This document shows, piece after piece, positions 34,584 through 46,283 of a stretch of DNA of 64,000 nt. Position 1 is the first letter of the stretch. Each line of letters begins with the position of its first letter. The notes beneath the pieces are model-generated. The model had not been told where the DNA came from, made no database searches, and was given only the letters and a program-made list of their open reading frames with translations. The position numbers and the translations under genes are program-made. This DNA comes from Promerops cafer (lineage: Eukaryota; Chordata; Aves; Passeriformes; Nectariniidae), in assembly GCA_013398275.1 (NCBI GenBank), contig VZSE01009352.1:127416-191415 (forward strand), given 5' to 3'.

Positions 34584-34694
34584 CCTCCCCTCCCCTCCCC
34601 TCCCCTNNNNNNNNNNNNNNNNNNNNNNNNNNNNNNNNNNNNNNNNNNNNNNNNNNNNNNNNNNNNNNNNNNNNCCCTCCCCTCCCCTCCCTTT
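34584..34694 (+). repeat. CCCCT pentanucleotide repeat containing a 68-base N gap
   Basis: Repeats of CCCCT (AGGGG on the other strand) run into the gap from the left (34584-34606) and out of it on the right (34675-34691). True length is unknown. Confidence 0.95.
34607..34674. other. Sequence gap (68 N)
   Basis: Unresolved bases with the same pentanucleotide repeat on both sides, so the missing sequence is very probably more of that repeat. Open frames reading through it are meaningless. Confidence 0.98.
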
Positions 34695-35250
34695 TCATTA
34701 AAGAAAAATATTAAAATACTAAATAAATTTTCTTTTTAAAAGAGTTCCAGGAGGTTTTTGCTATAGAAATCCTAATTTTCTAACTTTCAATTCTACCTGT
34801 GAATTGCTGTCTTCTCAAGTTCATTGAGTAATTTCTCCTGTGGCAACATGTCATCTGCTTCACTGAAATCCAGACATGTTTCATCTACTACATTTCACTA
34901 CTCTGAAAAGTAGGTGTCAAAGAAGGATTTATGGCTCACAATCTACGCCTTGTACCATCTACCCCATTTAGCATTTTCCTTCATGTCTCTAATTATTCTT
35001 TCCTTCTGAATACCTTCTAAAGCTTTGCTTACCTTTAAGGCCTGCTTTGTTACCGTCCAGTAACTGTCTATCATTTTATTAGCTGTGTCTGCTGTTCCTT
35101 GATTACCTAGACATATCTGTAATTTGATGCATTTATTGAAAAATGTTGCCATTACAACTGCAATTTCATTTGCAGTTTTCTTCAGGAGACAATGTTTCAT
35201 CCCTGACTGCATTAAGTTGCTTGATTTTACTGTCATTTCAGATGTGAATC

Positions 35251-35924
35251 TTTTAATTTTTTACTCTCATCTTCTCTTTGATACTAAATTCAATATTGTT
35301 GCCCATATTGAAAACTAAAATTTTAATTTGCTCTTTAGAACATTCCATAAACAATTTAAATCTGTATTCTACCCTTCAAAGTATAAATGTCTTTTTCTCT
35401 CCTTTTCTTTTTTTCTTGATTTTCTATTTCCTGAGCAGAAGGCTGGAAGTTCGTATTCCTAAAACATACTGTGTATTGTTTGCATAAACTAAGTGGAACA
35501 GCAATAACTTTCATAGCACATATTGAAAAACACATATGAGAAATCTGAAGTCAATTTAAAAGGAAGAAAAGCTGTAAAATATAAAGATTATCAGGATGGG
35601 ATCATTTGGTGTTGATTTCAGGTTTTCTTTCTTATTTGCTAGATTAAGATTAAAAAAGAAATCATGAATTACACATGCTGAATTTATTATTTTTGGTAAT
35701 GACTGTCTTCATCCATTATCAGTTTAATTCATAACAAATAACAACAGAGAGATTAATCTTCATTAGTGAGTAATTTCATAATTAAAAAAAAAAAAATTAA
35801 CTTTTAAACTGTTTGGAAAAGTAGAATGACTTTTTATGTAGCGGCATCAGCTACTATGAATAGCCAGTCATACTGGCTTTATCCATTCTAGTAACTCAAG
35901 AAGTGTTTGTGAACAGTCACAGAA
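35251..35924. other. Unassigned AT-rich DNA
   Basis: No feature recognised; an A-run of about a dozen bases is at 35784-35796. Confidence 0.5.
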
Positions 35925-35958
35925 TCATGGAATAGCTGAGCTTGAAAGGTGCCTCTTG

Positions 35959-36152
35959 AGGTCATCTAGTCCTATCCCCATCTCAGAGCAAGGCCAGCTA
36001 CAGTAATCTTGTCAGTGCTGTGGCCAATCATACTTTTAACTTTCTATGGAAAGATACTCCACAACTTCTCTGGGAAGTCTGTTCCAGTGTTTGAACTCTG
36101 TCAGAAAAAAAAAAAAAAAAGGTTATGATCAAGGGGAATTGTATTTTACTTT
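35959..36152. repeat. 194-bp duplicated block, copy 1 (probable assembly artefact)
   Basis: Identical to 36154-36347 except at two positions (A at 35980 against T at 36175; G at 36134 against T at 36329), including the same 16-base A-run. The copies are separated by exactly one N. Confidence 0.9.
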
Positions 36153-36153
36153 N
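36153..36153. other. Single unresolved base (N) at a duplication junction
   Basis: The N replaces the base between two near-identical 194-bp blocks, as expected for a contig join where overlapping ends were not merged. Confidence 0.95.
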
Positions 36154-36347
36154 AGGTCATCTAGTCCTATCCCCTTCTCAGAGCAAGGCCAGCTACAGTA
36201 ATCTTGTCAGTGCTGTGGCCAATCATACTTTTAACTTTCTATGGAAAGATACTCCACAACTTCTCTGGGAAGTCTGTTCCAGTGTTTGAACTCTGTCAGA
36301 AAAAAAAAAAAAAAAGGTTATGATCAAGTGGAATTGTATTTTACTTT
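36154..36347. repeat. 194-bp duplicated block, copy 2 (probable assembly artefact)
   Basis: Second copy; sequence after 36347 (CTATCCATTTCC) continues the reversed CR1, whereas copy 1 stops at the N. Removing one copy restores a normal CR1 layout. Confidence 0.9.
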
Positions 36348-38330
36348 CTATCCATTTCCTCTTTTTTCTTACCATTTCATACCTTGAAGAGGAGTCTCCA
36401 TCTTCTTTACTCCCTGCCCCCATCAGATGTTTGTACACTTTGATAAGAACTTCTTGATTCTGCCTTTTTGAAACTGAACAACCTTAGCTCCCTCAGGCTC
36501 TCTCCCATGCCCGATAACACAGCCCATTAGAGAATCCTTGTGTCCCATTCTTGTGTTGCTTTGCTGAATTTGTCCCATTAATTCTGTATCTTTCTTGTAC
36601 TGAGGACTTTATAACTGGACACAGTGCTCCAGATTTGTCTCATCAGTGCCAAGCAGAGAGGAAGTAACACCTGTCTCAACCTGCTGGAAGTATTTCTCCT
36701 AAGGTAGCCTGGAATGATGTTGGCCTTCTTTGCTGCAAGGTACACCACTGTGTCACTGACAGTTTGTCTACCTTGACTCCCAGGACCATTCCTGCAGAGC
36801 TGCTTTGCAGTTGGTCATTCCCCACCAAATGCTGGTGCAGGGTTATTCATCCCCAGGTTCCATACTTTTCCTTTATTTAACAGCTTTAGCTCTTCTGCCC
36901 AGTTCTTAGACAACCTCATGGTTGCCAAACACCCCTCCCAGTTTTACATCATCTGCAGATTTGCTGACAGTGCACTGTGTTACTGGAGTCAGTGTCAACC
37001 CTTGGAATACAGTACTTGCCTCTAGAGGACTTCACAGTGATGGCCATAATCTGTTGGCTGTAGCACAAGAGCCAGTTGTCAGTGTACCTCACTATCCATA
37101 CATCATTCAGTTTGAATCTTATGAGATGCAGCCTTGAAAACCACAGATTACACCAAGAGATTGTAAAGAAAGGATTTAGTGAAACCAGACAGACTGGGGT
37201 GACTGAGCATGAGGCTCATTTTACACACAGCCAGACCCCTTCACATGCTATGTTTTTGTCTACCTCCCTTTAGTTCCTCTCTGATCTTCTTTTCCCTACA
37301 CATCGCAGCATGTGTCTGTACAACTCAGCTGATGCCTACAACCCACCCAGCCTGGGTAGCCCCTGGTTTACAGCCTTATCAGTTGTAATATTCAGGTTGA
37401 TCTTCCTGGGTCGTGCTTGTAATTTCTAGGTAGGTCATCAGTTAGTGTGACTGGTGAGGTTTGTCTCTCTTCATTGTCTCCATGTATGTTTTGTCACATC
37501 TGTGTTTGGTATATTTTGTTTCTGCTTTCTCTATTTTCACCTAGTTTTCCAACTGACAAGATCATCAACCAGATAACCTTACGGGAATAAACATTCTCAC
37601 ACTCCCACATGTCCTCATCAATTACCATGACTGACTAGGTTTAGTTGTTATCACTGCCTCCCCTATCATTTGTCAGTTAGGAGTGTGTCCCTGTGCTTTG
37701 TTTTTTATGGCTTCCTCCTTTTCTTATTATCCCTTTTATTTACAGTGAAAATGTCCTTGACTAGACACCCTTAAAGGAGCAAAAATGTTCCTTTATAATA
37801 ATGTTTCATAATGGCCTTTTTCATGTTTGATTTCTCAAACCTGTCCTAATCTGATCCTACTCCATCAAGGAATTTTTCAATCACAGGGGGCTGAGATTCA
37901 TGAAGGCTGGTCAATACCACTAAAGACTGATATAAGGATAGCATTGACTCCCTCATCTATTTCCATATCTTTCACCACCCTGTGTCCTAACCTACTTTTT
38001 CTTTCTTTTGCTTTTGATATATCTGTAGAGGCCTTTTTTTGTTGCCCTTCACATACCTTGCCTGACAAAGTCCAGGTGGGTTTTATCTTTCCTGTCTGCA
38101 ATCTGGCATGCTTTCAAAGTGTCACTACCTTTCTCCAAGGTCCCTGCTTCCCTCCCTTGTATGTTTCATTTCCACATTAGTTTTGTCAGAATCTTCTTGT
38201 GCACTCTAGTTTTAGCTCCTGCTCTCTGAGATGAGCCATTCTTGACTTTGGAGGAGGTGATTCTTGATCTTTTTGGAACCCAGTTCTCGATAACCCACTC
38301 TAGAAGCTAGCAGGCTGATCCTGTGCTAAT

Positions 38331-41300
38331 TTCCTCAACATCTATGATGGGTTGACACATGCCACAGAGCTTCCTGAACAAGCAGTTTGCATGTCACCAT
38401 CCTGTCTAGTGAGGTAAAACATGCTGGAACAGGTTGAAGGTTATTTCATACTGCTTGGCCTCTGAGGCACAGAGCTTCCCAGGCATGCTCAGCTTACTGG
38501 AATTGGCATAGCAATGGCATCTGAATCTCCTGCTTTTCATATTTATGGAATGTCAGTTGTCTTCAGCCTTAGATTTTGGCACTGCTGCTCACTTTTCCAT
38601 TAATTCTTAGAAATCCGTTGCTGGTTCATTTGATAGATTTCATAAACTAAAAGTGCGCTTCTATCTGGAGACATGGACTATGACTATACTGGTAACTAAA
38701 GAAAAAATATTGGGTGATTATGTTTGTTCCTCTCTAAGGGCACCTGATGGAGACCATTTGGTGCCTCTCGTGCCAAGGGCTGGCTACCCTAAGCACAGCA
38801 GCTGCATCCACGCTGCATCACACTCAACCCTCTGGGCCTTATGCTGTAACTCCTTGGCCTTATCATTTGGTTACCAGTTCCTGTGATTTTTCAGCTGAAT
38901 GTGTCTGAAACAATTTGGTGGCTGAACTTCAGCCAGGCAGAGGAGTGTTTTTACAGCATGACAAACCCTGGAAGTTACATGAGAGAAAAGCCGAAATCCT
39001 TGGGGATGAAAAGCCCCAGGTGGTAATGGACTACTCAGAGTGAAAGTAGCCAAATTGTGCAGATCAGTTCTGGTTTTTGGGGTGGTGCCCAAAATAATCT
39101 TTCAGACCTCTGTTCAGGCATTGTCGTAGAGAGTGCTAACTCGAGTGGTCTAAACAAATACAGCAAGTGGACTGCCAGGGGCTCAATTTGTGAACTTGCT
39201 TCCTGCTCTCTTTTTCTCATTAGTTTCAACATACTCACAGAATTCCAGATGATTGCAGGGAGGTTATTTGCCATCTGTATTTAGCTTACTCAATACTACG
39301 CTTAAATCTTCTTCTAGTACATGAAGTCTAGGCCTGACAGTAGAAAGATAATGAGAGAAAAATATATGGTACTTTAAAGGAGATAAATTTGATTATGATT
39401 TTTTGATATTGGGCACATAGAAATAGGACAGAGACATCAGTCCTCTAGTTTCTAATCAAGACCAGCTAAGAGGGTAACTAGCCTCTAAAAGGAAGTAGAT
39501 AAAATAGTAGGTTCAGAACTCACAAGTCAGAAAAAATGATGTAAGATAAAGAATTTTTTTCTCTTAAATCTGTGGAGAGGGTTAAAATATCTTCTTAACA
39601 AAGCAGCAGTGAAAATTTACTCCCTCAGGTATTACATTTACCTAGATTTTTTTCTAGCTTTTCTGAGTTGCTTTTATTTTTACACCAACCTCCTTTATTC
39701 TTGTCTCTGTTTTACAAGGTCACATCTATACTATGCTGTTTCTTACTCTTTTCTTAGGAAAATAATAGCTTACATATGAAGAGTTGTGCTTCATTTGGTG
39801 TAATATTGGGTTTCCTAAATCTGTTCTCAAAAATGCTTCTGGAGGAGCACTAGGATCCAGATGGTCAACTTTTACCTGATGATGACTTGATCATGGAATA
39901 AGCATATTCTTTATGGATTTTCTCTTTCCTAATATGTATTTATATTACTCTGTGCATTCAAAAATTATTAATTCCCTCCAACAGTCATCTCCATAATAAC
40001 ATATTTGATCTGCTCTTCCATTTCTTCCCTTTACTTCCTGCAGTTTTTCTATACAATACATTCTCTCATTTTTCATTTAATGGGAAAGTATTTTACCACT
40101 TATCTGGGTATTTTTTATTTGTTTCATAGACTCAACCTATATATGTTTGATAAAGGTTAATATCAGACCCTTTATTTTATAAAGAAAATATTTCTTTCTA
40201 CGTATTCTATGTATTGGATATATATAGTCTATTTACTCTAATATTTCTATATTTTCACTCATTATCCAAGTATCAAAACCAGCAGTTTTATTAAGATATA
40301 TGTTCCCACTGTACTTCTATATTGTGCTACACTGGTTTCAATGAGATGAAAATCTCTCCATAGAAAGAAAACTAAACCAGATTTTCATAGTAATATTTTT
40401 ATGATATAGCTTATGAAAAACTTGGAGAGTTATTTTTGTGATTTAAATGGGTTTATAAATAAGGCCACCTATCTTTTTAGCTCTGTATCCTCTCCCCACT
40501 GAGAAGCCTGAAGCAAAAATTGCTTAAAAAATCCTCTCTCTGTCTCATCTGTTTTATGTTAAATTACTTCATGCTCTGCACATTAAGATGATCAGTTTCT
40601 TTTTCCTTTTCCTGACAACAGCTCTTGAAAGGCTTCTAGTTAATGTTGCCTGGTCTGGGAAAATGTACATAGAACTACCATCCTTGCCCATACCCAGAAC
40701 TCATGCCACATAATGAGTCAGATAAAAAAAAAAATAGGGAAGAAAAGTACATAAGAGTTACTGAGAAAAGAATGACTTTCATTCTTTGAAGTCACATTGA
40801 TGCCATTTCCAAATTTCATTAAAGTTTAGTTCATATAGATTTGTATGTGGATCATAAAAGACTGGGTTGCTTACTTTATTGCATTCTGATGGTTTTATCT
40901 ATCCACCCATGGAACATGTATTTATGCACTGAAATAGATGATTCTTTATAACTCTTTCTTGATAATAATTTCTAGTGACTAGAACATCAGTCACAGTTTA
41001 GCCACTTTTAAAATACTTTGATATTCCTTGTTAATCTCAGAAAATGCTCCCCACAGAACAAAATAATAGTAAATTAATGACAGGAATGACAGTGAAGAAT
41101 TTTTAATCTGTCTGTCTCAGCACTGGAATGCAGGGAATGACAAATCAAAGTTTTGTGTATAACTATAGTGCATAACAAGTGTTTGTGAACTTTAACAAAG
41201 TATACATTATAACTCAACACTATATCTTAGAATAGCATCTGTATTTTTCTGGTACTGGTGTCCTGGATACCTGTAACTAGTTTTTTTCCCCCTCAGTCTT

Positions 41301-42050
41301 CTGTTATTAAACTGAAGCACATATAAGAATAAGTGTCTTGCAAATCAGACCTTTTATATAAACACGGTACATATTTTGATTTATATCACCTCTCAGCTGT
41401 TCAGGAAAGCCCTAGAACACGTATAAAACTTAACTTCCTTAACTTCAGTGGAAATTAAGCAGGTGTTTCAGACTAATCACTTGCTGCAATGCTTTGTGGA
41501 ATGGGATTTTAATCAGCAACTATAAGATATATTTTCTTTCTAGAAGTATAGATTTCTTTCATTGTAATTGAGAGGGTGAGCCAGTTAACTAAGCTAATTT
41601 AGTGGCATATGTCTGAGCAGTGTTAGTTTTATTAGGTGCCTTTTAGAAGGGATGTCCATTAACTACAAAACTAATAGGCTGATTCTGAAAGCATTTTATT
41701 TATAGAGAAGAAATACTCCATGTTCCCACTGAGGTACAACTCACCAGAGTAAATGCAGATATTTGTACATTCAGAGCTTTATTTAGCCCACTGTTACTGC
41801 CATCTGTTCACTGTTGTTATACATAGTATACTTAGCCTGCAGTGCATTATTTAGTCACAATTTTTGACAGGTTTTTAAAACCATAGTTTCTAAGGACTGG
41901 TATTTGAATTCTCTGTGATAATGGTGTCAACTCTGAGCTGTGGAAGTTGATGTTAATATCTAAGAGCTGCTTACAAGCAATAAATACATAGAATGATGAG
42001 CTTCAGCTGCAGTTTAATTCCTCTCAACAAGTCTTTAATGTGTCATCTTT
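38331..42050. other. Unassigned DNA, AT-rich after about 39300
   Basis: From 38331 to 39290 composition is more balanced and may still hold very old repeat sequence; from 39290 onward it is AT-rich. No gene, RNA or named repeat seen. Open frames are 79 codons or less. Confidence 0.5.
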
Positions 42051-42086
42051 AAGGTGTCATCAACACCTTTAATATAGGTGTTGATG
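42051..42086. repeat. Overlapping inverted repeats
   Basis: CATCAACACCT (42058-42068) pairs perfectly with AGGTGTTGATG (42076-42086) across a 7-base loop. The same central bases can instead form AAGGTGT/ACACCTT (42051-42057 with 42063-42069), so two mutually exclusive hairpins are possible. Confidence 0.8.
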
Positions 42087-42203
42087 CCTAATAAGCTTAG
42101 TCTGTTGTAGGACCTCTAATGCTGGGCAATTGTACTGGGGAGGGAGGCAAGATTCACACAGCATTTTCAGCTGGATTCTTCTGTTTCCTGTTCATTAGTT
42201 GAG

Positions 42204-42236
42204 AATTATCTCTACAATTTTTGTGTAGAGATAATT
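42204..42236. repeat. Perfect 13-bp inverted repeat
   Basis: AATTATCTCTACA (42204-42216) and TGTAGAGATAATT (42224-42236) are exact reverse complements with a 7-base loop ATTTTTG. No flanking U-run or promoter suggests a gene; it is a structural feature only. Confidence 0.9.
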
Positions 42237-45200
42237 TAATTTTCATTAAAATCTAAATTTTATATTTCCAATTTATATTTCCAAAGCTGTTAGGAAACAG
42301 TTTTTCCTTGAACTGTCATGCTCTCTAGCTACATGTACTCTTAGTTTGCAGATGTTTTCCTTGAAGGAGCACTTTACTGCTTTGCTTTATGTTTTACCTT
42401 GGGGAAATAGAGCTAGAATAAGGGTATTACATGCATTTTAAAAATTGTATACTCCTGTGAAATTGCAGCAAGTTTCTCATAATTTCCTAAGGGATTTAAT
42501 GAATGAGCTATTGCTTCCAAATTTCAGAGTCCTGTTTTTAATTCTTGCAGTGACAAAGCTGATTAATTAAAATAAATTATCTCCCCTCCCTTTTTCTTTT
42601 CTTAAGTGGAAAAGTATATTTTTGTTTTTGGCAACTACTAAATGTAATTGTAGGGGTTATGACTTTTTACTAAAGAGAAGACACAGTTAAATTGCAACTC
42701 TTTTGAACCCAGGAATTACTGCTTGAAATGATATATTTTGCTGGGGGTCAGATGAGATATGCACAGGTCTTTCTTGATTGATACATTTATGAAGCTGGAT
42801 GAAAAATACAGGCAAACTGTCCAAATTTGCACTGAATGTAACCTCTGTTCAATGAATATAAAATTTCATAAATCTGTAAATACCAAGGCCAAGAATTCAG
42901 GATGAAAAAACAGTGCACAGTTCTAATCACAGAGACTAAGATGTCTTAAATAATAATTAAAAATGCCTTATCTGCTGGGGTTTTTAAAATTTTTAATATA
43001 AAAGTATTTTTCAATATTATAAACTTTATGTCATAAATTTTTGCAAGAAACCAGTTAAACAGATAATACAATTAAATTCATTTAGACTGTTCTTTGCATT
43101 CAGGTTACTTTTTGATGCTATCAGGAGATGGAAGAGGGAAAAAATGCCTTTGGTGAGGGTCCTGAAAACTGTTTTATACAATAGGGCATATGTCCTGCCT
43201 GGGGTTTGACTCTAATGTCTTGTGTTCCTCTTTCACTCTATCATATGGTTCTTTTCCATTTTTTTCTGCTGTTGATATCTTTTTTGATATACTACTGCTT
43301 GTTTATGATTAGAGATGGGAGCTGCATCAACTACAGGGAATATTTCCACTCCAAACCTGAGGTTTTCCTCATTCTTTTTTCCCTTTTTTGAGAGAAGTCT
43401 TTAGTCCCAGAAGCTTTACTCAGTGAATCTTATTACAATTAACATCCATGATGATTCTATTTGTTGTTGACTACAGTGAGAGGGCCATTAATGCCTAAGA
43501 ACATTTTTGGCTCATTAACCAAAATGGACATAGATGATATTATGAGACTCTATTATTTCCATTAGACTGATCTCTATAAAAATGAGCATTTAATAAAAAT
43601 TAGTCTTTACAGGTAGCAAGTCAAAGAAACCTACAAAACCCTTTAGCCCTTGAAAGATAACCATATAATCTATAACTTTCTCAGTTTCAATAATACCCTT
43701 GTAAGCACTTTGTTTTAAACTGCATTCTGTGAACTGTTCTTGAGTAGAAAAGCCAAAACAAGAACTTGGTATAAACATTTAAATTTGGCAGAAGAGGGTG
43801 ATTAGATCTAACCCCAGGATTTTTTCAGCCAAGACACTTATTGTTTTCTGTCACTGTGTTTGGAACATGCTAAGAAAAATTAAATGGATGAGCAAATGCT
43901 GTTCAAATGGTTTGGCTAGCAAAGGGAGCAGCTGCTGCTTCTGACTTATGATACATCCTTAGTCCACAAAGCTATAAAACTGTTCTACATATTATTTCCT
44001 AAGACGGCATGCATGAGAAATAGTTTTTTGTTTTAGTAAACCCAAGATAAATTTAAGTGTATAAGTTAGAGCCAAAATGCCCAAGCATTTAGCCATTTGC
44101 TTAGTTCTTCCAAACACCAATTGCTCTTTTATTGAGAAAATAAACAAAAAAATAAATAAATTGCCCTCTCTTGTGAAACAATACAAAAAAAAACTTACTC
44201 CTGGTTACTGTTAAGAAAAATATAGTCTTAAGAGATTTAGTCAGGCTTATCATCTTGGAATTTGAGCACTTGTGGCATTCAAAATTATGAGAAATCTGTG
44301 AAAGGGAAACAAAGATACAATGAATGCGAACTACAGAGCTTTAGAAGCATGGTCTAAATAAATAACAAAAAAAATATTTGAAGGTCAGAAACCATCCTAT
44401 TGTTAAGACTTATTAAACTGAATAATTAGTTCCTCAGGATGACAAAAAATGTTCAAATACTTGAAAATTGAATAGAAATACATGGAATAATATCTTGCAT
44501 TAAAATTAGGATTTGAAGGATATTTCAATGCTTTGTGGACATGCATGCTGTAAATAAATATATTTCTTATCTGCATAATTATTATCACCTTGTTTCATCA
44601 AAGCAGAGGTGTTCTAAAAATACAATGTGGTTATTATTGCCTCAACTGACCTAATGACTTTTCTTCCCTACTTATATGAGCAATTCATACCCCAGTCCTC
44701 TCATTTTCAAATACTGTAAATCAGTTGGAGACCACTAATAACAAACATACTGACTACAACTGCAGTGTAACAGGAGACTATATTTCCCAACCAAGCTGAG
44801 GAATCTCAATCTCTGCATGTTTTTAGGATTTGGATAAACAAATGAAGGTTTGATCTAGCATTTGGGATAGTCCATGAATTTTTATGGTCCTTATTCTCAT
44901 AAAAGTTGTTCTAAATCAATGTCAGATTAACTTAGCTGTTACTCTCTGATTTTCTGGGAGGGTGAAGAAGGCAATGTTTGCCTTTATGACCCAATTTGAG
45001 ATGTGTGAGATGTAGACTGAAGTTTATGAGTCTTTCTACAAAGTGAATGGAGAATGAAATGGTTCAGAACACCCTGGTCTGAATTTGGTTTTTATTGTCC
45101 TGTATGAAACCAATACCTTGCCATGGCTCTCTCTATAGGTGGCCAATGAAGCCAGGGCTGCTAGTTTGGGCACCCAGAATAGATTTCATCTGATTGAATG

Positions 45201-46234
45201 TAGATAACCATATCTGGTCTCCTCAGAGACCAGAGGAGCTCATCCTGAGCTCTCTTTGTAGTCAGTGGAGAAACAAAGTAATTTTAAGGTTGTGTTTTGA
45301 AGGCAGGATAGCATGGCCATCCCATCATAATCCGCTAAAAGTTTTCTGAGGACTTAATCCCTCACAGATCCATACCCTAGCACACACTAAGTAGAGAAGC
45401 TGGCATATGGCATGAGATCATGGATCATCTAGGCATCATCTGTAGTCTATAGCAGTTTGAGCTATGGGCCTACAGTAGCTTAAACACACATTTGTACACA
45501 GATTTTTTTGTGGACTGCTTAGATTTCCTCTCTGAAAAAAGAAATAATGCCATAAAATTAAAAAATAATCAGGTATTGAAAGAGTCAACCCTGTAGTCAT
45601 AGGTATGACATTATCCTGTTATTATATGTTTTTGGGAGATCACATTTGCTTCATTATCCAGAATAATATACAGAAAATGGCAGCCTAAATTAGCTTTATG
45701 CATGTTAGATGCATCAGTGCAACATTTCAGAAAGTGACATGAGCAGGTGTGAATTCTTGCATATAAAAGAGAAAGTAAAAAATGTGAGAGATGATAGCAA
45801 GTGCATTGCTGAGAAATATGGTTATTTCACAGTTCTGTGACGTGAGTCTGAAAAAACAAGTGCACAAATCATACTGTGCTGTCTGGTGCCTAAAACAGGC
45901 AAACACTCAGAGAAAGAGCTGGCTTGCATGCTCAGCTGCAAAGCCTTCAGTCAACATAGTCATATAGCACAGACATGACAGTACAAAACTAGTCAGGAAA
46001 AGATTACGGCTTGCAATATCCAGATTTCAAAAATAATTTAAACTATCTTTCTGTGCCAAAATATTCTGCTATGTCTTGAGAAGTAATAAATACAAGGGAT
46101 CAAATGCAATAAAAATTATGCCCTGATGGAGTGAGAATAGGAGCATCCTGTTAGAACAGCAAATTTTCTCATTTATTTCTTTCTTTTAAAGACTTTTGCA
46201 GTTGTCATGAACAGTGGTAGCAACTGAACCAAAG
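42237..46234. other. Unassigned AT-rich DNA
   Basis: About 4 kb with no recognisable gene or repeat family. A 9-bp perfect hairpin (TCTGGTCTC/GAGACCAGA, 4-base loop) is at 45213-45234. Confidence 0.5.
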
Positions 46235-46283
46235 CACCAGTAGCCTTTCTACTTTCCTATTCACCAGTAGGAAAGTAGAAAGG
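46235..46283. repeat. Perfect 16-bp hairpin with embedded direct repeat
   Basis: CCTTTCTACTTTCCTA (46244-46259) and TAGGAAAGTAGAAAGG (46268-46283) are exact reverse complements with an 8-base loop. In addition CACCAGTAG occurs both just before the left arm (46235-46243) and across the loop and start of the right arm (46262-46270). Confidence 0.95.

Larger units (their letters stand above)
34380..35250 (-). mobile_element. Probable old CR1-like LINE, reverse strand, interrupted by a sequence gap
   Basis: Scattered collinear resemblance to the reverse complement of CR1 ORF2. A block near 34400-34500 resembles the 'gaacacagtattc...gcatttgcc' segment. TGGCAACATGTCATCTGCTT with CACTGAAATCCAGACATG near 34842-34877 resembles 'gtcaaatgccttgctgaaatccagatac', and TGCAATTTCATTTGCAGTTTTC near 35160 also resembles it. 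Divergence is high, and the CCCCT repeat and gap lie inside it. Treat as tentative. Confidence 0.4.
35925..38330 (-). mobile_element. Long CR1 LINE, reverse strand (about 2.4 kb, decayed)
   Basis: On the plus strand it begins with a CR1 3' end in reverse (AGTCACAGAATCATGGAATAG, GAGGTCATCTAGTCCTATCC). It continues through reversed ORF2: ACTGGACACAGTGCTCCAG near 36617, GATGTTGGCCTTCTTTGCTG near 36716, CCTCCCAGTTTTACATCATC near 36933, GTACCTCACTATCCATAC near 37083, GAAGGCTGGTCAATACC near 37901, TTGTTGCCCTTCACATACC near 38040, CCAGGTGGGTTTTATCTTTCC near 38073 and GGAGGAGGTGATTCTTGATC near 38250. The same ORF2 part is present in sense at 26565-26900. The section at 37250-37860 is too diverged to align by eye. 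Frames are closed by stops and indels. Most avian CR1 copies are heavily 5'-truncated, so this is one of the longer kinds. A 194-bp stretch is duplicated around an N at 36153. Confidence 0.85.

Noticed and set aside
34501..34739. Frames reading through the N gap
   Set aside because: They contain unknown residues and a pentanucleotide repeat; no biological meaning.
45213..45234. 9-bp perfect hairpin
   Set aside because: Short enough to be expected by chance in 64 kb, unlike the 16- and 13-bp stems.
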